Assembly: GCA_022360235.1 (NCBI GenBank)
Contig: JAKSDE010000366.1
Location: 1-9,226, forward strand
Reading direction: 5' to 3'
Length of the DNA: 9,226 nt
DNA from: Cytophagales bacterium
Lineage (GTDB): Bacteria > Bacteroidota > Bacteroidia > Cytophagales > Amoebophilaceae
A program made the translations under genes and the position numbers. This document shows, in pieces, positions 1 to 6,123 of the stretch. Positions within the stretch are counted from its first letter, which is position 1, and every line of letters begins with the position of its first letter. The notes beneath the pieces are model-generated. The model saw only the letters and a list, made by a program, of their open reading frames with translations, had not been told where the DNA came from and ran no database searches.

Positions 1-1655
1 GCTTCTTTTGCTTCTCTCAACGCTGCTTCAGCTTGTCGTTCACCTTGCAACGCTACTTTAGTTTGTTGGTGGGCTTCTCTTTCACCTTGCAACGCTTCGT
101 TTGGTGGGCTTCTTCTAACTCTGCTTTGCAACGCTTCCAACGCTGCTTGAGTTAGTTGGTGGGCTTCTCTTGCTTCGTTCAACGCTCTTTCAGTTTGTTG
201 GCATTGTTGGAGAGCTGTTTCGTTCAACTTTGCTTTAGATTGCTGGTGGGCTTCTATTGCTTCTCTCAACGCTTTTTCAGTTTGTTGGTGTTGTTGGAGG
301 GCTTCGTTCAACTTTGCTTCAGCTTGCTGACGGGCTGCTCTTGCTTCGTTCGCTGCTTCATGTTGTCGTCTTTCACCTTCCAACACTTCGTTTGGTGGGC
401 TTCTTCTAGCTCTGCTTTGCAACGCTTCCAACGCTACTTGGGTTCGTTGGTGGACTTCTCTTGCTTCGTTCAACGCTCTTTCAGTTTGCTGGCGTTGTTG
501 ATGGACTTCTTTCAGCCCTGCTTTCAACGCTACTTTAGTTTGCTGGTGGGCTTCTCTTTCGCCTTGCAACGTTTCCAGCTTTTCTTCAGCTTGCTGACGG
601 GCTTCTCTTGCTTCGTTCAACGCTCTCTCAGTTTGCTGACATTGTTGATGGGCTTCTTTTGCTTCTCTCAACGCTGCTTCAGCTTGTCGTCTTTCACCTT
701 GCAACGCTTCGTCAGATTGTTGGAGGGCTTCTTCCAGCCCTGCTTGCAACGCTTTCAGTTCTGCTTTAGATTCTTCCACCTCTGTTTGCAACGTTTCCAA
801 CGCTCTTTCAGTTCGTTGGCATTGTTGGAGGGCTTCGTTCAACTTTGCTTCAGCTTGCTGACGGGCTTCTATTGCTCCGTGCAACGCTGCTTCATGTTGT
901 CGTCTTTCACTTTGCAACGCTTCGTCAGATTGTCGGCAGGCTTCTTCCAGCTTTGCTTTAGACTCTTCCAGCGCTGCTTGCAACGCTTCCAACGCTCTTT
1001 TAGTTTGTTGATGGGCTTCTCTTTCTTCGTTCAACGCTGCTTCAGCTTGCCGTCTTTCACCTTGCAACGCTTCTAACGCTGCTTGAGTTTGTTGGCGTTG
1101 TTGGTGGGCTTCTTCCAGCGCTGCTTGCAACGCTTCCTTTGCTTCAGTTTGCTGACGGGCTTTTCTTGCTTGATATACTCTCCATCTCTTCTGTATAGTT
1201 ACAGCAGCCGATTGTCGTTTTTGATACTGTTTTAATCCTTCTATCGCTTTCTCTTCGCTATAAAAAATATTACCTTCGTCCTGTACATAGAGAGCTGCAC
1301 GACCGTCCGGCCAGGGGATAACAATATCTTCAAGAACTAGTCCAACGCTATATGGATCACTATCAAGCGTCACATTTTCTAAAGGATAATCTAGCCGCCT
1401 TCGCTCACTTTCATGGAAACCTTTTTTAGGAGGAGCTAAAGAGTCATATTCTTCATAAAATAGCAGGCCCATTTTTACATTTTTCTTGGCGCCATGGTCA
1501 ATCTCACCCTGAATTTTTAGCATTCTTTCCTCTTCATAGGTTAAATTTGTTATTCGAACTTTTATAGTTTTTTGCCTTGTACTAACCTCGGGCCCTACAG
1601 GCCTAAAACAACTTATGCTTGCCATTAACAGCAAATAAGTAAATAGTTCCTTCAC
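1..1655 (-). CDS. IQ-motif coiled-coil putative lipoprotein, copy 1 (C-terminus beyond window)
   Basis: I do not recognise a named gene; the description is from the sequence. The frame is open from GTG at 1655 to the window edge (551 codons, no stop), so the protein is 3'-partial. Residues 1-16 (MKELFTYLLLMASISC) form a short hydrophobic signal with Cys16 as a possible lipidation site, suggesting export and membrane anchoring; the lipobox is loose. Residues 17-140 are a region conserved with the paralogue at 3640-5211. Residues 150-165 contain an IQ motif (I154, Q155, R159, R164), the kind that binds calmodulin or myosin light chains in eukaryotes. The rest is a Glu/Gln/Ala/Arg/Leu coiled coil of recurring units such as ALNEARE and HQQTERAL. 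Residues 414-422 and 511-519 carry an odd Pro-Pro patch. GTG is chosen because it aligns with an internal GTG of the paralogue just before the signal peptide. It is divergent from rimM. A host-directed role is inference. Confidence -1.
   Translation of the reverse strand, partial: MKELFTYLLLMASISCFRPVGPEVSTRQKTIKVRITNLTYEEERMLKIQGEIDHGAKKNVKMGLLFYEEYDSLAPPKKGFHESERRRLDYPLENVTLDSDPYSVGLVLEDIVIPWPDGRAALYVQDEGNIFYSEEKAIEGLKQYQKRQSAAVTIQKRWRVYQARKARQQTEAKEALQAALEEAHQQRQQTQAALEALQGERRQAEAALNEEREAHQQTKRALEALQAALEESKAKLEEACRQSDEALQSERRQHEAALHGAIEARQQAEAKLNEALQQCQRTERALETLQTEVEESKAELKALQAGLEEALQQSDEALQGERRQAEAALREAKEAHQQCQQTERALNEAREARQQAEEKLETLQGEREAHQQTKVALKAGLKEVHQQRQQTERALNEAREVHQRTQVALEALQSRARRSPPNEVLEGERRQHEAANEARAARQQAEAKLNEALQQHQQTEKALREAIEAHQQSKAKLNETALQQCQQTERALNEAREAHQLTQAALEALQSRVRRSPPNEALQGEREAHQQTKVALQGERQAEAALREAKE
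1161..1208 (-). other. IQ motif of copy 1
   Basis: This segment encodes residues 150-165, AAVTIQKRWRVYQARK. It fits I-Q-x3-R-x4-R, the core of the eukaryotic IQ motif, with Val in place of the usual Gly after the first Arg. It lies exactly between the globular region and the coiled coil, the position IQ motifs hold in myosin heavy chains. Calmodulin binding is not shown by the sequence. Confidence -1.
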
Positions 1656-1864
1656 CTTTTTATTCGTATGAATTTTAGTATATATGATTTTAGTAGTTTG
1701 TAATATAAGTATACTATAAAATATTTCTAAAATATACTTAATTTTTTTAAACTTTTATTATTTATCGTTATAGGAGCTATATTCTTGCAAAGCCATTTGA
1801 GCAAAAGAAACAAAACTGCACGTTCATGAGCTCGGTAGGTTGAAAATAAGGCTTTGTTTTTATC
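1656..1864. promoter_or_regulatory. Divergent intergenic region between copy 1 and rimM
   Basis: This 209-bp AT-rich spacer must hold the start signals for the leftward coiled-coil gene and rightward rimM. Towards rimM there is a near-match to the Bacteroidota -7 box (TATTCTTG, 1780-1787, one mismatch to TAnnTTTG) without a clear -33 TTG. Towards the coiled-coil gene only TATATTTT is present, also one mismatch. CAAAGCC (1788-1794) and GGCTTTG (1850-1856) can pair, and five T residues follow the right arm just before the rimM start codon. Positions from 1730 onward recur at 5253. Promoter assignments here are weak. Confidence -1.
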
Positions 1865-1962
1865 ATGGAGAAAGAAAAATATTTTCAGCTAGGCATTATT
1901 AAAAAGGAACATGGACTCAACGGAAGGATGCTGCTCTTGTTAGACGATGCTATCGATACACT
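1730..1962 (+). repeat. Duplicated block, parental copy (intergenic DNA + rimM 5' end)
   Basis: These 233 bp recur at 5253-5485 in the same orientation with one mismatch (T1847 versus C5370). The block holds most of the divergent leader and the first 98 bp of rimM. This copy is read as parental because it continues into an intact rimM. Identity drops on the far side, inside the two coiled-coil genes, and stops dead at 1962/5485. Confidence -1.
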
Positions 1963-2386
1963 GGATGGAATAGAAATGCTTTTTATTCAAATAAAGCATA
2001 ATCTAGTTCCGTATTTTATAGAAAGCTTTTCACTCAATAATCGCAAAGCAATCATCAAACTCGAAGGAATTGCTAATCAAAAACAGGCCCATGAGGTAAA
2101 AGGATTACCAGTTTTTGTGCCTTATACAGCATTACCAGAAACGTTGCAAGAAAAAAATCGACCTGAGAATATAATAGGTTATCAGGTGTTTGATGCGGAG
2201 GAAGGAAGGTTGGGAAAAATTCATACAATTCACGCCTTTCCCCAACAGCAATTATTGGCTCTGTATCATCGTGATCAAACTTTGTTAATCCCTTATCATA
2301 ATGCCATTGTTAAGAACATTGACCACAAGCAGCAAAGTATTTTAGTGCATCTACCCTCTGGCTTTCTCAATACTTTTCTTCAATAA
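1865..2386 (+). CDS. rimM: Ribosome maturation factor RimM
   Basis: RimM binds ribosomal protein S19 in the 30S head and helps mature the 3' domain of 16S rRNA; it acts in the cytoplasm. The 173-residue product is the normal family length. The N-terminal RimM barrel (about residues 6-90) opens with the hallmark LGIIKKEHGLNGRM at 9-22. A PRC-barrel (about 102-169) ends in LIPYHNAIVKNID followed by LPSGFL, matching the family's C-terminal pattern. The ATG at 1865 fits the family N-terminus; no Shine-Dalgarno sequence is evident, which is common in Bacteroidota. It lies 109 bp upstream of the trmD start and is probably cotranscribed with it. The frequent neighbour rpsP is missing upstream; a divergent coiled-coil gene is there instead. 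Its first 98 bp are duplicated at 5388-5485. Identification is secure. Confidence -1.
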   Translation: MEKEKYFQLGIIKKEHGLNGRMLLLLDDAIDTLDGIEMLFIQIKHNLVPYFIESFSLNNRKAIIKLEGIANQKQAHEVKGLPVFVPYTALPETLQEKNRPENIIGYQVFDAEEGRLGKIHTIHAFPQQQLLALYHRDQTLLIPYHNAIVKNIDHKQQSILVHLPSGFLNTFLQ

Positions 2387-2495
2387 TTTTGTTTAGCTAC
2401 AAATTTAACTTTTAGTGTAGATCAGGGTGCTTAATGTATATGTTTTTGCCTTGAACGATTTCTTTTTGATATTGTGGGTACAATCACTGAAAACT

Positions 2496-3230
2496 ATGAG
2501 AATAGATATAATTACTTGCTTACCGCAACTGCTGGAGAGTCCTTTTGCTCACTCTATACTCAAAAGGGCTAGAGAGAAGGGTACTGTAGAGGTATACATG
2601 CATAATCTGAGGGATTATGCTGTAGATAAACACAAAAGTGTGGATGATTATGCCTATGGTGGAGGGGCTGGTATGGTATTGATGATCGAGCCCATTGTTC
2701 GGTGTATGAATGCCTTAAAGGAGAAAGTTAATTACCAAGAGTTTATTTATATGACCCCAGACGGCGAAAGGTTAACCCAACAGCTAGCCAATCAGCTCTC
2801 TTTACAAGAGAATCTTCTTATTCTTTGTGGTCACTATAAAGGGGTGGATGAAAGGGTCAGGGAAAGATTGATTACAAGAGAAATAAGCATTGGTGATTAT
2901 GTATTATCAGGAGGTGAACTAGCCGCAGCAGTGCTCTCAGACGCCATCATTCGCTTGCTTCCTGGGGTATTATCAGACGAAACATCTGCTTTAACGGACT
3001 CGTTTCAAGATAGGTTGATTGCACCGCCTGTTTATACACGGCCTGCTAACTTTCAAGATATAGAAGTGCCTCCTGTCTTATTATCTGGTAATGAAAAGGT
3101 TATCCAAGAATGGCGCTATCAAAAAGCGTTAGAAAGAACAAAAGCACGGAGACCAGCGCTTTACAAAGAACTTTGTTCTGAGTTCTGGGTTCTGAGTTCT
3201 GGGTTCTGGGTTCTGAGTTCTGGGTTCTGA
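2496..3230 (+). CDS. trmD: tRNA (guanine-N1-)-methyltransferase TrmD, with repeat-encoded C-terminal tail
   Basis: TrmD uses S-adenosylmethionine to methylate N1 of G37 in tRNAs, which prevents +1 frameshifting; the family acts as a trefoil-knot (SPOUT) homodimer. Start: the frame is open from GTG 2427, but family homology begins at [10 protein letters not shown], so ATG 2496 is chosen, giving 244 residues. Family motifs are in order: YGGGAGM (54-60), [10 protein letters not shown] (112-121), [10 protein letters not shown] (132-141) and TDSF, with the likely catalytic Asp168. The family part ends near RRPALYKEL (218-226). The last 18 residues, [18 protein letters not shown], come from the heptanucleotide array, and the stop codon lies inside it. 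The usual downstream neighbour rplS is absent. Identity is secure; whether the tail affects activity is unknown. Confidence -1.
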   Translation: MRIDIITCLPQLLESPFAHSILKRAREKGTVEVYMHNLRDYAVDKHKSVDDYAYGGGAGMVLMIEPIVRCMNALKEKVNYQEFIYMTPDGERLTQQLANQLSLQENLLILCGHYKGVDERVRERLITREISIGDYVLSGGELAAAVLSDAIIRLLPGVLSDETSALTDSFQDRLIAPPVYTRPANFQDIEVPPVLLSGNEKVIQEWRYQKALERTKARRPALYKELCSEFWVLSSGFWVLSSGF

Positions 3231-3307
3231 GTTCTGAGTTCTGGGTTCCGAGTTCTGAGTTCTGGGTTCTGAGTTCTGGGTTCCGAGTTCTGAGTTCTGG
3301 GTTCCGA
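3175..3307 (+). repeat. Heptanucleotide tandem array, 19 units of GTTCYGR
   Basis: Nineteen uninterrupted 7-bp units are read directly: mostly GTTCTGA and GTTCTGG, with three GTTCCGA. The first eight units encode the trmD tail; the TGA of unit 8 (3228-3230) is the trmD stop. Because 7 is not a multiple of 3, the frame cycles every 21 bp, and any change in unit number shifts the frame. The same units in reverse complement form the array starting at 9029. Confidence -1.
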
Positions 3308-3535
3308 TAGGGGACTAATGCTATTTTTGCAAAGTTTTGGAGTGCCATACAGGTTTTTCTTGCCAATATGGCTACGCTATACATGAATTTTTGTGAGCTA
3401 GGATAGTCATTTTAAGTGTAAAACGCAGTATTGAATACTTGTTAAGGGTCGACCAAATTAAGGGGGTGTATTTCCACCCTAACAAAGCAAGGCACACTTT
3501 GAAAATATCATTGTAGCTTTTCAGGAGAGATGCTT
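3308..3535. other. Gene-free spacer with a hairpin at 3463-3480
   Basis: No convincing gene lies here. A perfect 8-bp palindrome GGTCGACC is at 3447-3454. GGGGTG (3463-3468) can pair with CACCCT (3475-3480, one G-U pair) around a 6-nt loop. The hairpin lies between the converging ends of trmD and coiled-coil copy 2 and could slow transcription from either side, but no T-run follows on either strand, so it is not called a terminator. Confidence -1.
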
Positions 3536-3673
3536 TTATGTCTTGCTGAATAGTAACATCTTTTGATATCGTCGAAGTACAGCATCTAACTTTGCTTCAG
3601 TTTGTGGGTGTTCTCTTCTTGCTTCTCTCAACACTGCTTCTATATTTTGAATCCCCTCAAGAACTCCATTAGA
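3536..3673 (-). pseudogene. Out-of-frame original C-terminus of coiled-coil copy 2
   Basis: Just past the stop of copy 2 (TAG, 3640-3642), the -1 frame stays open from 3673 to TAA at 3536-3538. It encodes 45 residues that include EAVLREARREHPQTEAKL, clearly the same kind of coiled-coil unit as the gene itself. In this frame the next codon upstream is a stop (3674-3676). The simplest reading is a single-base deletion between about 3643 and 3673 that pushed the gene into early termination. The other possibilities are a sequencing error or programmed -1 frameshifting; no classic slippery heptamer is visible. Confidence -1.
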
Positions 3674-5211
3674 TTACCCCAGAGCTGAGTGAAAATATTT
3701 CCTTTAGCTTGCTGGAGAGCTGTTCTTGCTTCTTCCAACGCTCTTTTAGTTCGTTGGTGTTGTTGGAGGGCTTCTTCCAGCGCTGCTTTAGACTTTTCCA
3801 GTTCTGCTTGCGACGCTTTCAATTTTACTTCAGCTTGCTGACGGGCTGCTCTTGCTTCGTTCAACGCTGCTTCAGCTTGTCGTCTTTCACCTTGCAACGC
3901 TTCCACCTGTGCTTCAGCTTGCTGACTGGTTGCTCTTGCTTCTTGCAACGCTCTTTCAGTTTGTTGGTGTTGTTGGAGGGCTTCTTCCAGCGCTGCTTTA
4001 GACTTTTCCAGTTCTGCTTGCGACGCTTTCAACCTTACTTCAGCTTGCTGACGGGCTTCTATTGCTTCGTTCAACTTTGTTTTAGACTCTTCCACCTGTA
4101 CTTCAGCTTGCTGGCGGGCTTCTCTTTCTTCGTTCAACGCTGCTTCAGCTTGTCGTCTTTCATCTTTCAACGCTTCCACCTGTGCTTCAGCTTGCTGACT
4201 GGTTGCTCTTGCTTCTTGCAACGCTCTTTCAGCTTGTTGGCGTTGTTGGAGGGCTTCGTTCAACTTTGCTTTAGACTCTTTCAGTTCTGCTTGCGACGCT
4301 TCCACCTGTACTTCAGCTTGCTGGCGGGCTTCTCTTTCTTCGTTCAACGCTGCTTCAGCTTGTTGTCTTTCATCTTCCAACGCTTCCACCTGTGCTTCAG
4401 CTTGCTGACTGGTTGCTCTTGCTTCTTGCAACGCTCTTTCAGCTTGTTGGCGGGCTTCTTCCAGCGCTGTTTTAGACTTTTCCAGTTCTGCTTGCAACGC
4501 TCTCAACGCTGCTTCAGCTTGTCGTCTTTCATCTTGCAACGCTTTGTCAGCTTGTCGGCGGGCTTCTTCCAGCGCTGCTTGCAACGCTTCCAACGCTGCT
4601 TCATGTTGTCGTCTTTTACCTTTCAACGCTCTTTCAGCTTGTTGGCGTTGTTGGCAGGCTTCTTCCAACTTTGCTTTAGACTCTTCCAGTTCTGCTTGTA
4701 GCGCTTCCAATGCTGCTTCAGTTTGCTGGTGGGCTTTTCTTGCTTGATATGCTCTCCAGCTCTTCTGTATAGTTATAGCAGCCGATTGTCTTTTTTGATA
4801 CTGTTTTAACCCTTCTATCGCTTTCTTTTCGCTATAAAAAATCTTATCTTTGTCCTGTACATAGAGAATTGCACGACCGTCCGAGGGGATAACAATATCT
4901 TTAAGAACTAGTTTAAAGCTATATTCATTACTATCAGGCTGCACATTTTCTAACGGATAATGTAGCTGGCTTTGCGCACTTTTAGGGTTAAATTCTTTAT
5001 AAAAAGAAAATAGCAAGCCCATTTTTAAATTTTTCTTGGCTCCATGGTTAATCTTACCCTGAATTTCTAGCGCTCCCTCCTCTCCCAAGACTAAATTTGT
5101 TATTTGAACTTTTATAGTTTGCCCTGTAATAACCTCACGCTCTACAGGCCTAAAACAGCTTATACTTGCCATTAACAGCAAATAAATAAATAAGTCTTTC
5201 ACCTTTTTCAC
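3640..5211 (-). CDS. IQ-motif coiled-coil putative lipoprotein, copy 2
   Basis: This is the paralogue of copy 1, here complete (523 residues); no named gene is recognised. Residues 1-18 are a Lys-rich then hydrophobic signal with Cys19 as possible lipidation site. Residues 20-140 match copy 1 closely (for example HGAKKNLKMGLLF and YSEKKAIEGLKQYQKRQSAA). Residues 144-159 are an IQ motif (I148, Q149, R153, R158). From about 160 to 505 there is a near-continuous Glu/Gln/Ala/Arg coiled coil. Units beginning ALQEARATSQQAEAQVEAL recur at residues 260, 330 and 421. The GTG at 5211 directly follows a TAA; an inner GTG at 5202 matches the start used for copy 1 and is equally possible. The final residues (about 514-523) appear to be produced by a frameshift. 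The likely location is exported and membrane-anchored; a role in binding host calmodulin is a hypothesis. Confidence -1.
   Translation of the reverse strand: MKKVKDLFIYLLLMASISCFRPVEREVITGQTIKVQITNLVLGEEGALEIQGKINHGAKKNLKMGLLFSFYKEFNPKSAQSQLHYPLENVQPDSNEYSFKLVLKDIVIPSDGRAILYVQDKDKIFYSEKKAIEGLKQYQKRQSAAITIQKSWRAYQARKAHQQTEAALEALQAELEESKAKLEEACQQRQQAERALKGKRRQHEAALEALQAALEEARRQADKALQDERRQAEAALRALQAELEKSKTALEEARQQAERALQEARATSQQAEAQVEALEDERQQAEAALNEEREARQQAEVQVEASQAELKESKAKLNEALQQRQQAERALQEARATSQQAEAQVEALKDERRQAEAALNEEREARQQAEVQVEESKTKLNEAIEARQQAEVRLKASQAELEKSKAALEEALQQHQQTERALQEARATSQQAEAQVEALQGERRQAEAALNEARAARQQAEVKLKASQAELEKSKAALEEALQQHQRTKRALEEARTALQQAKGNIFTQLWGNLMEFLRGFKI
3742..4434 (-). repeat. 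Coding super-repeats of 210, 273 and 210 bp in copy 2
   Basis: Three adjacent units, each opening with residues ALQEARATSQQAEAQVEAL, occupy 4225-4434 (70 residues), 3952-4224 (91) and 3742-3951 (70). A partial fourth follows. All lengths are whole numbers of 7-residue heptads, and the middle unit is longer by 21 residues, so coiled-coil register is preserved. This fits expansion by unequal recombination under selection for the coil. Confidence -1.
4735..4782 (-). other. IQ motif of copy 2
   Basis: It encodes residues 144-159, AAITIQKSWRAYQARK. I148-Q149-x3-R153-A154-x3-R158 fits the IQ consensus with Ala for Gly, and the Trp and Tyr positions resemble myosin-type motifs. It sits at the start of the coiled coil, exactly as in copy 1. 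Confidence -1.
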
Positions 5212-5251
5212 TTATTAAGTTTAGTATATATGATCTTAGTATTTTGGGGCG

Positions 5252-5259
5252 CAAATATA
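5252..5259 (-). promoter_or_regulatory. Possible -7 box for coiled-coil copy 2
   Basis: On the minus strand the sequence is TATATTTG, an exact match to the Bacteroidota -7 element TAnnTTTG, about 40 bp before the GTG start. No -33 TTG is found at the expected spacing. The corresponding site in copy 1 reads TATATTTT, next to a length difference of about 24 bp between the two leaders. Confidence -1.
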
Positions 5260-5485
5260 CTTAATTTTTTTAAACTTTTATTATTTATCGTTATAGGAGC
5301 TATATTCTTGCAAAGCCATTTGAGCAAAAGAAACAAAACTGCACGTTCATGAGCTCGGTAGGTTGAAAACAAGGCTTTGTTTTTATCATGGAGAAAGAAA
5401 AATATTTTCAGCTAGGCATTATTAAAAAGGAACATGGACTCAACGGAAGGATGCTGCTCTTGTTAGACGATGCTATCGATACACT
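5253..5485 (+). repeat. Duplicated block, second copy (intergenic DNA + rimM 5' fragment)
   Basis: 232 of 233 positions equal 1730-1962. The match ends within the rimM coding sequence, after which unrelated sequence belonging to the Rpn-family gene begins. The block includes the CAAAGCC/GGCTTTG inverted repeat (5311-5317, 5373-5379) and the rimM start codon. Confidence -1.
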
Positions 5486-5501
5486 ATCAATTTCCCATTA
5501 G
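5388..5501 (+). pseudogene. rimM: Truncated rimM (first 32 codons)
   Basis: ATG at 5388 begins a frame identical to the start of rimM through residue 32. It then crosses the breakpoint at 5485/5486 and ends at TAG 5499-5501 after a short foreign tail (SISH). Most of the N-terminal barrel and the whole PRC domain are missing, so it cannot act as RimM. It overlaps the end of the Rpn-family gene on the opposite strand. If the copied promoter works, it would drive transcription antisense into that gene. Confidence -1.
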
Positions 5502-6110
5502 AGGGCGCACATGGCTTTCTTTGTAAAGCGTCTGGAAGAGCGCTGAAACACTATGCTTTAAGAGCTCTTCCCTATCAAAATTATTCAGATCCAAGAGCAT
5601 AAACTGCTCTAATAGCTTAAACTGACGCGCTGTGGCTGGATCTTCAAAACAATCATACATACTTGTTGAGAAGGGGTACTGCACTTTGCCATTGTATAAA
5701 CAAATAGGCAACACTAACGGTAGTTTCTTAGCCTGCTTATTTTGTTTCTGATAAGTACTTAAGAGCAACATTGGGTAGAACAACATCCTAAAGGCCATCA
5801 GCTCCTCTGGATTCAGTTGCAGTTCGATTAGCAGGTAGATAAAGCTTTGCTTACCCTTGATTTTGGCCTTGTAGGTTATGTCATTATGAAATTGAAAAAA
5901 GTTATCCACAAAACTTCCCTTGGTGAGTTCCAGCGAGTCTAAATCGATTAATTCTAATAGTTCTTTCGGTAAATGGCCCTTCAGAGAATCAATGGCGACC
6001 TCTTTACGACTTAAGGACTCTTTGCCATAAGCATCATGGGCCTGGTTAATTTTTTGCTCGTTCTTATCTTTCACGGGTAATGGTTTAATTTCGACTCCTA
6101 ATTTAGGCAA
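5487..6110 (-). pseudogene. Rpn/YhgA-like PD-(D/E)XK nuclease-transposase, truncated
   Basis: This is a member of the Rpn family (recombination-promoting nuclease, also called putative transposase YhgA-like, Transposase_31). Family stretches are clear: HLPKELLELIDLDSLEL (46-62), KGSFVD (64-69), Asp77 in HNDITYKAK, IELQ with Glu96 and Gln98 in the nuclease core, PEELMAFRML (101-110) and LPLVLPICLYNGK (130-142). The frame gives 207 residues against roughly 300 in full-length relatives. It ends at TGA 5487-5489, within 4 bp of the breakpoint with the rimM fragment, so the C-terminal part is lost. The start is also doubtful: the track begins at TTG 6110, while ATG at 6121-6123 is one frame away, and removing one T from TTATTTGCC would join it as MIDLLPKLGV. 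I read it as a decaying copy damaged at both ends; family assignment is confident. Confidence -1.
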
Positions 6111-6123
6111 ATAAATCTATCAT

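Noticed and set aside
156..1076. 306-residue plus-strand open frame rich in Phe, Ser, Leu and Cys
   Set aside because: It is the antisense of the coiled-coil repeats of copy 1. Glu/Gln/Ala/Arg codons give few stops on the other strand, and the product is low-complexity with no start signal or family resemblance.
2427..2495. Upstream GTG extension of trmD by 23 residues
   Set aside because: TrmD proteins start at the MRIDIIT equivalent; the extension is hydrophobic and unlike the family.
3175..3307. CRISPR-like array
   Set aside because: The units are contiguous 7-mers with no unique spacers, so this is a microsatellite.
3100..3384. 94-residue minus-strand frame with RTQNSEL repeats
   Set aside because: Most of it is the heptanucleotide array read antisense plus the reverse of the trmD 3' end. 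The first 28 residues are unrecognised and there is no supporting context.
3709..4701. 330-residue plus-strand open frame, similar in composition to the one at 156-1076
   Set aside because: Same cause: antisense of copy 2. Its likeness to the frame at 156-1076 merely reflects paralogy of the sense genes.
4544..4747. 67-residue Ala/Ser-rich plus-strand frame
   Set aside because: Another antisense frame of the copy 2 coiled coil.
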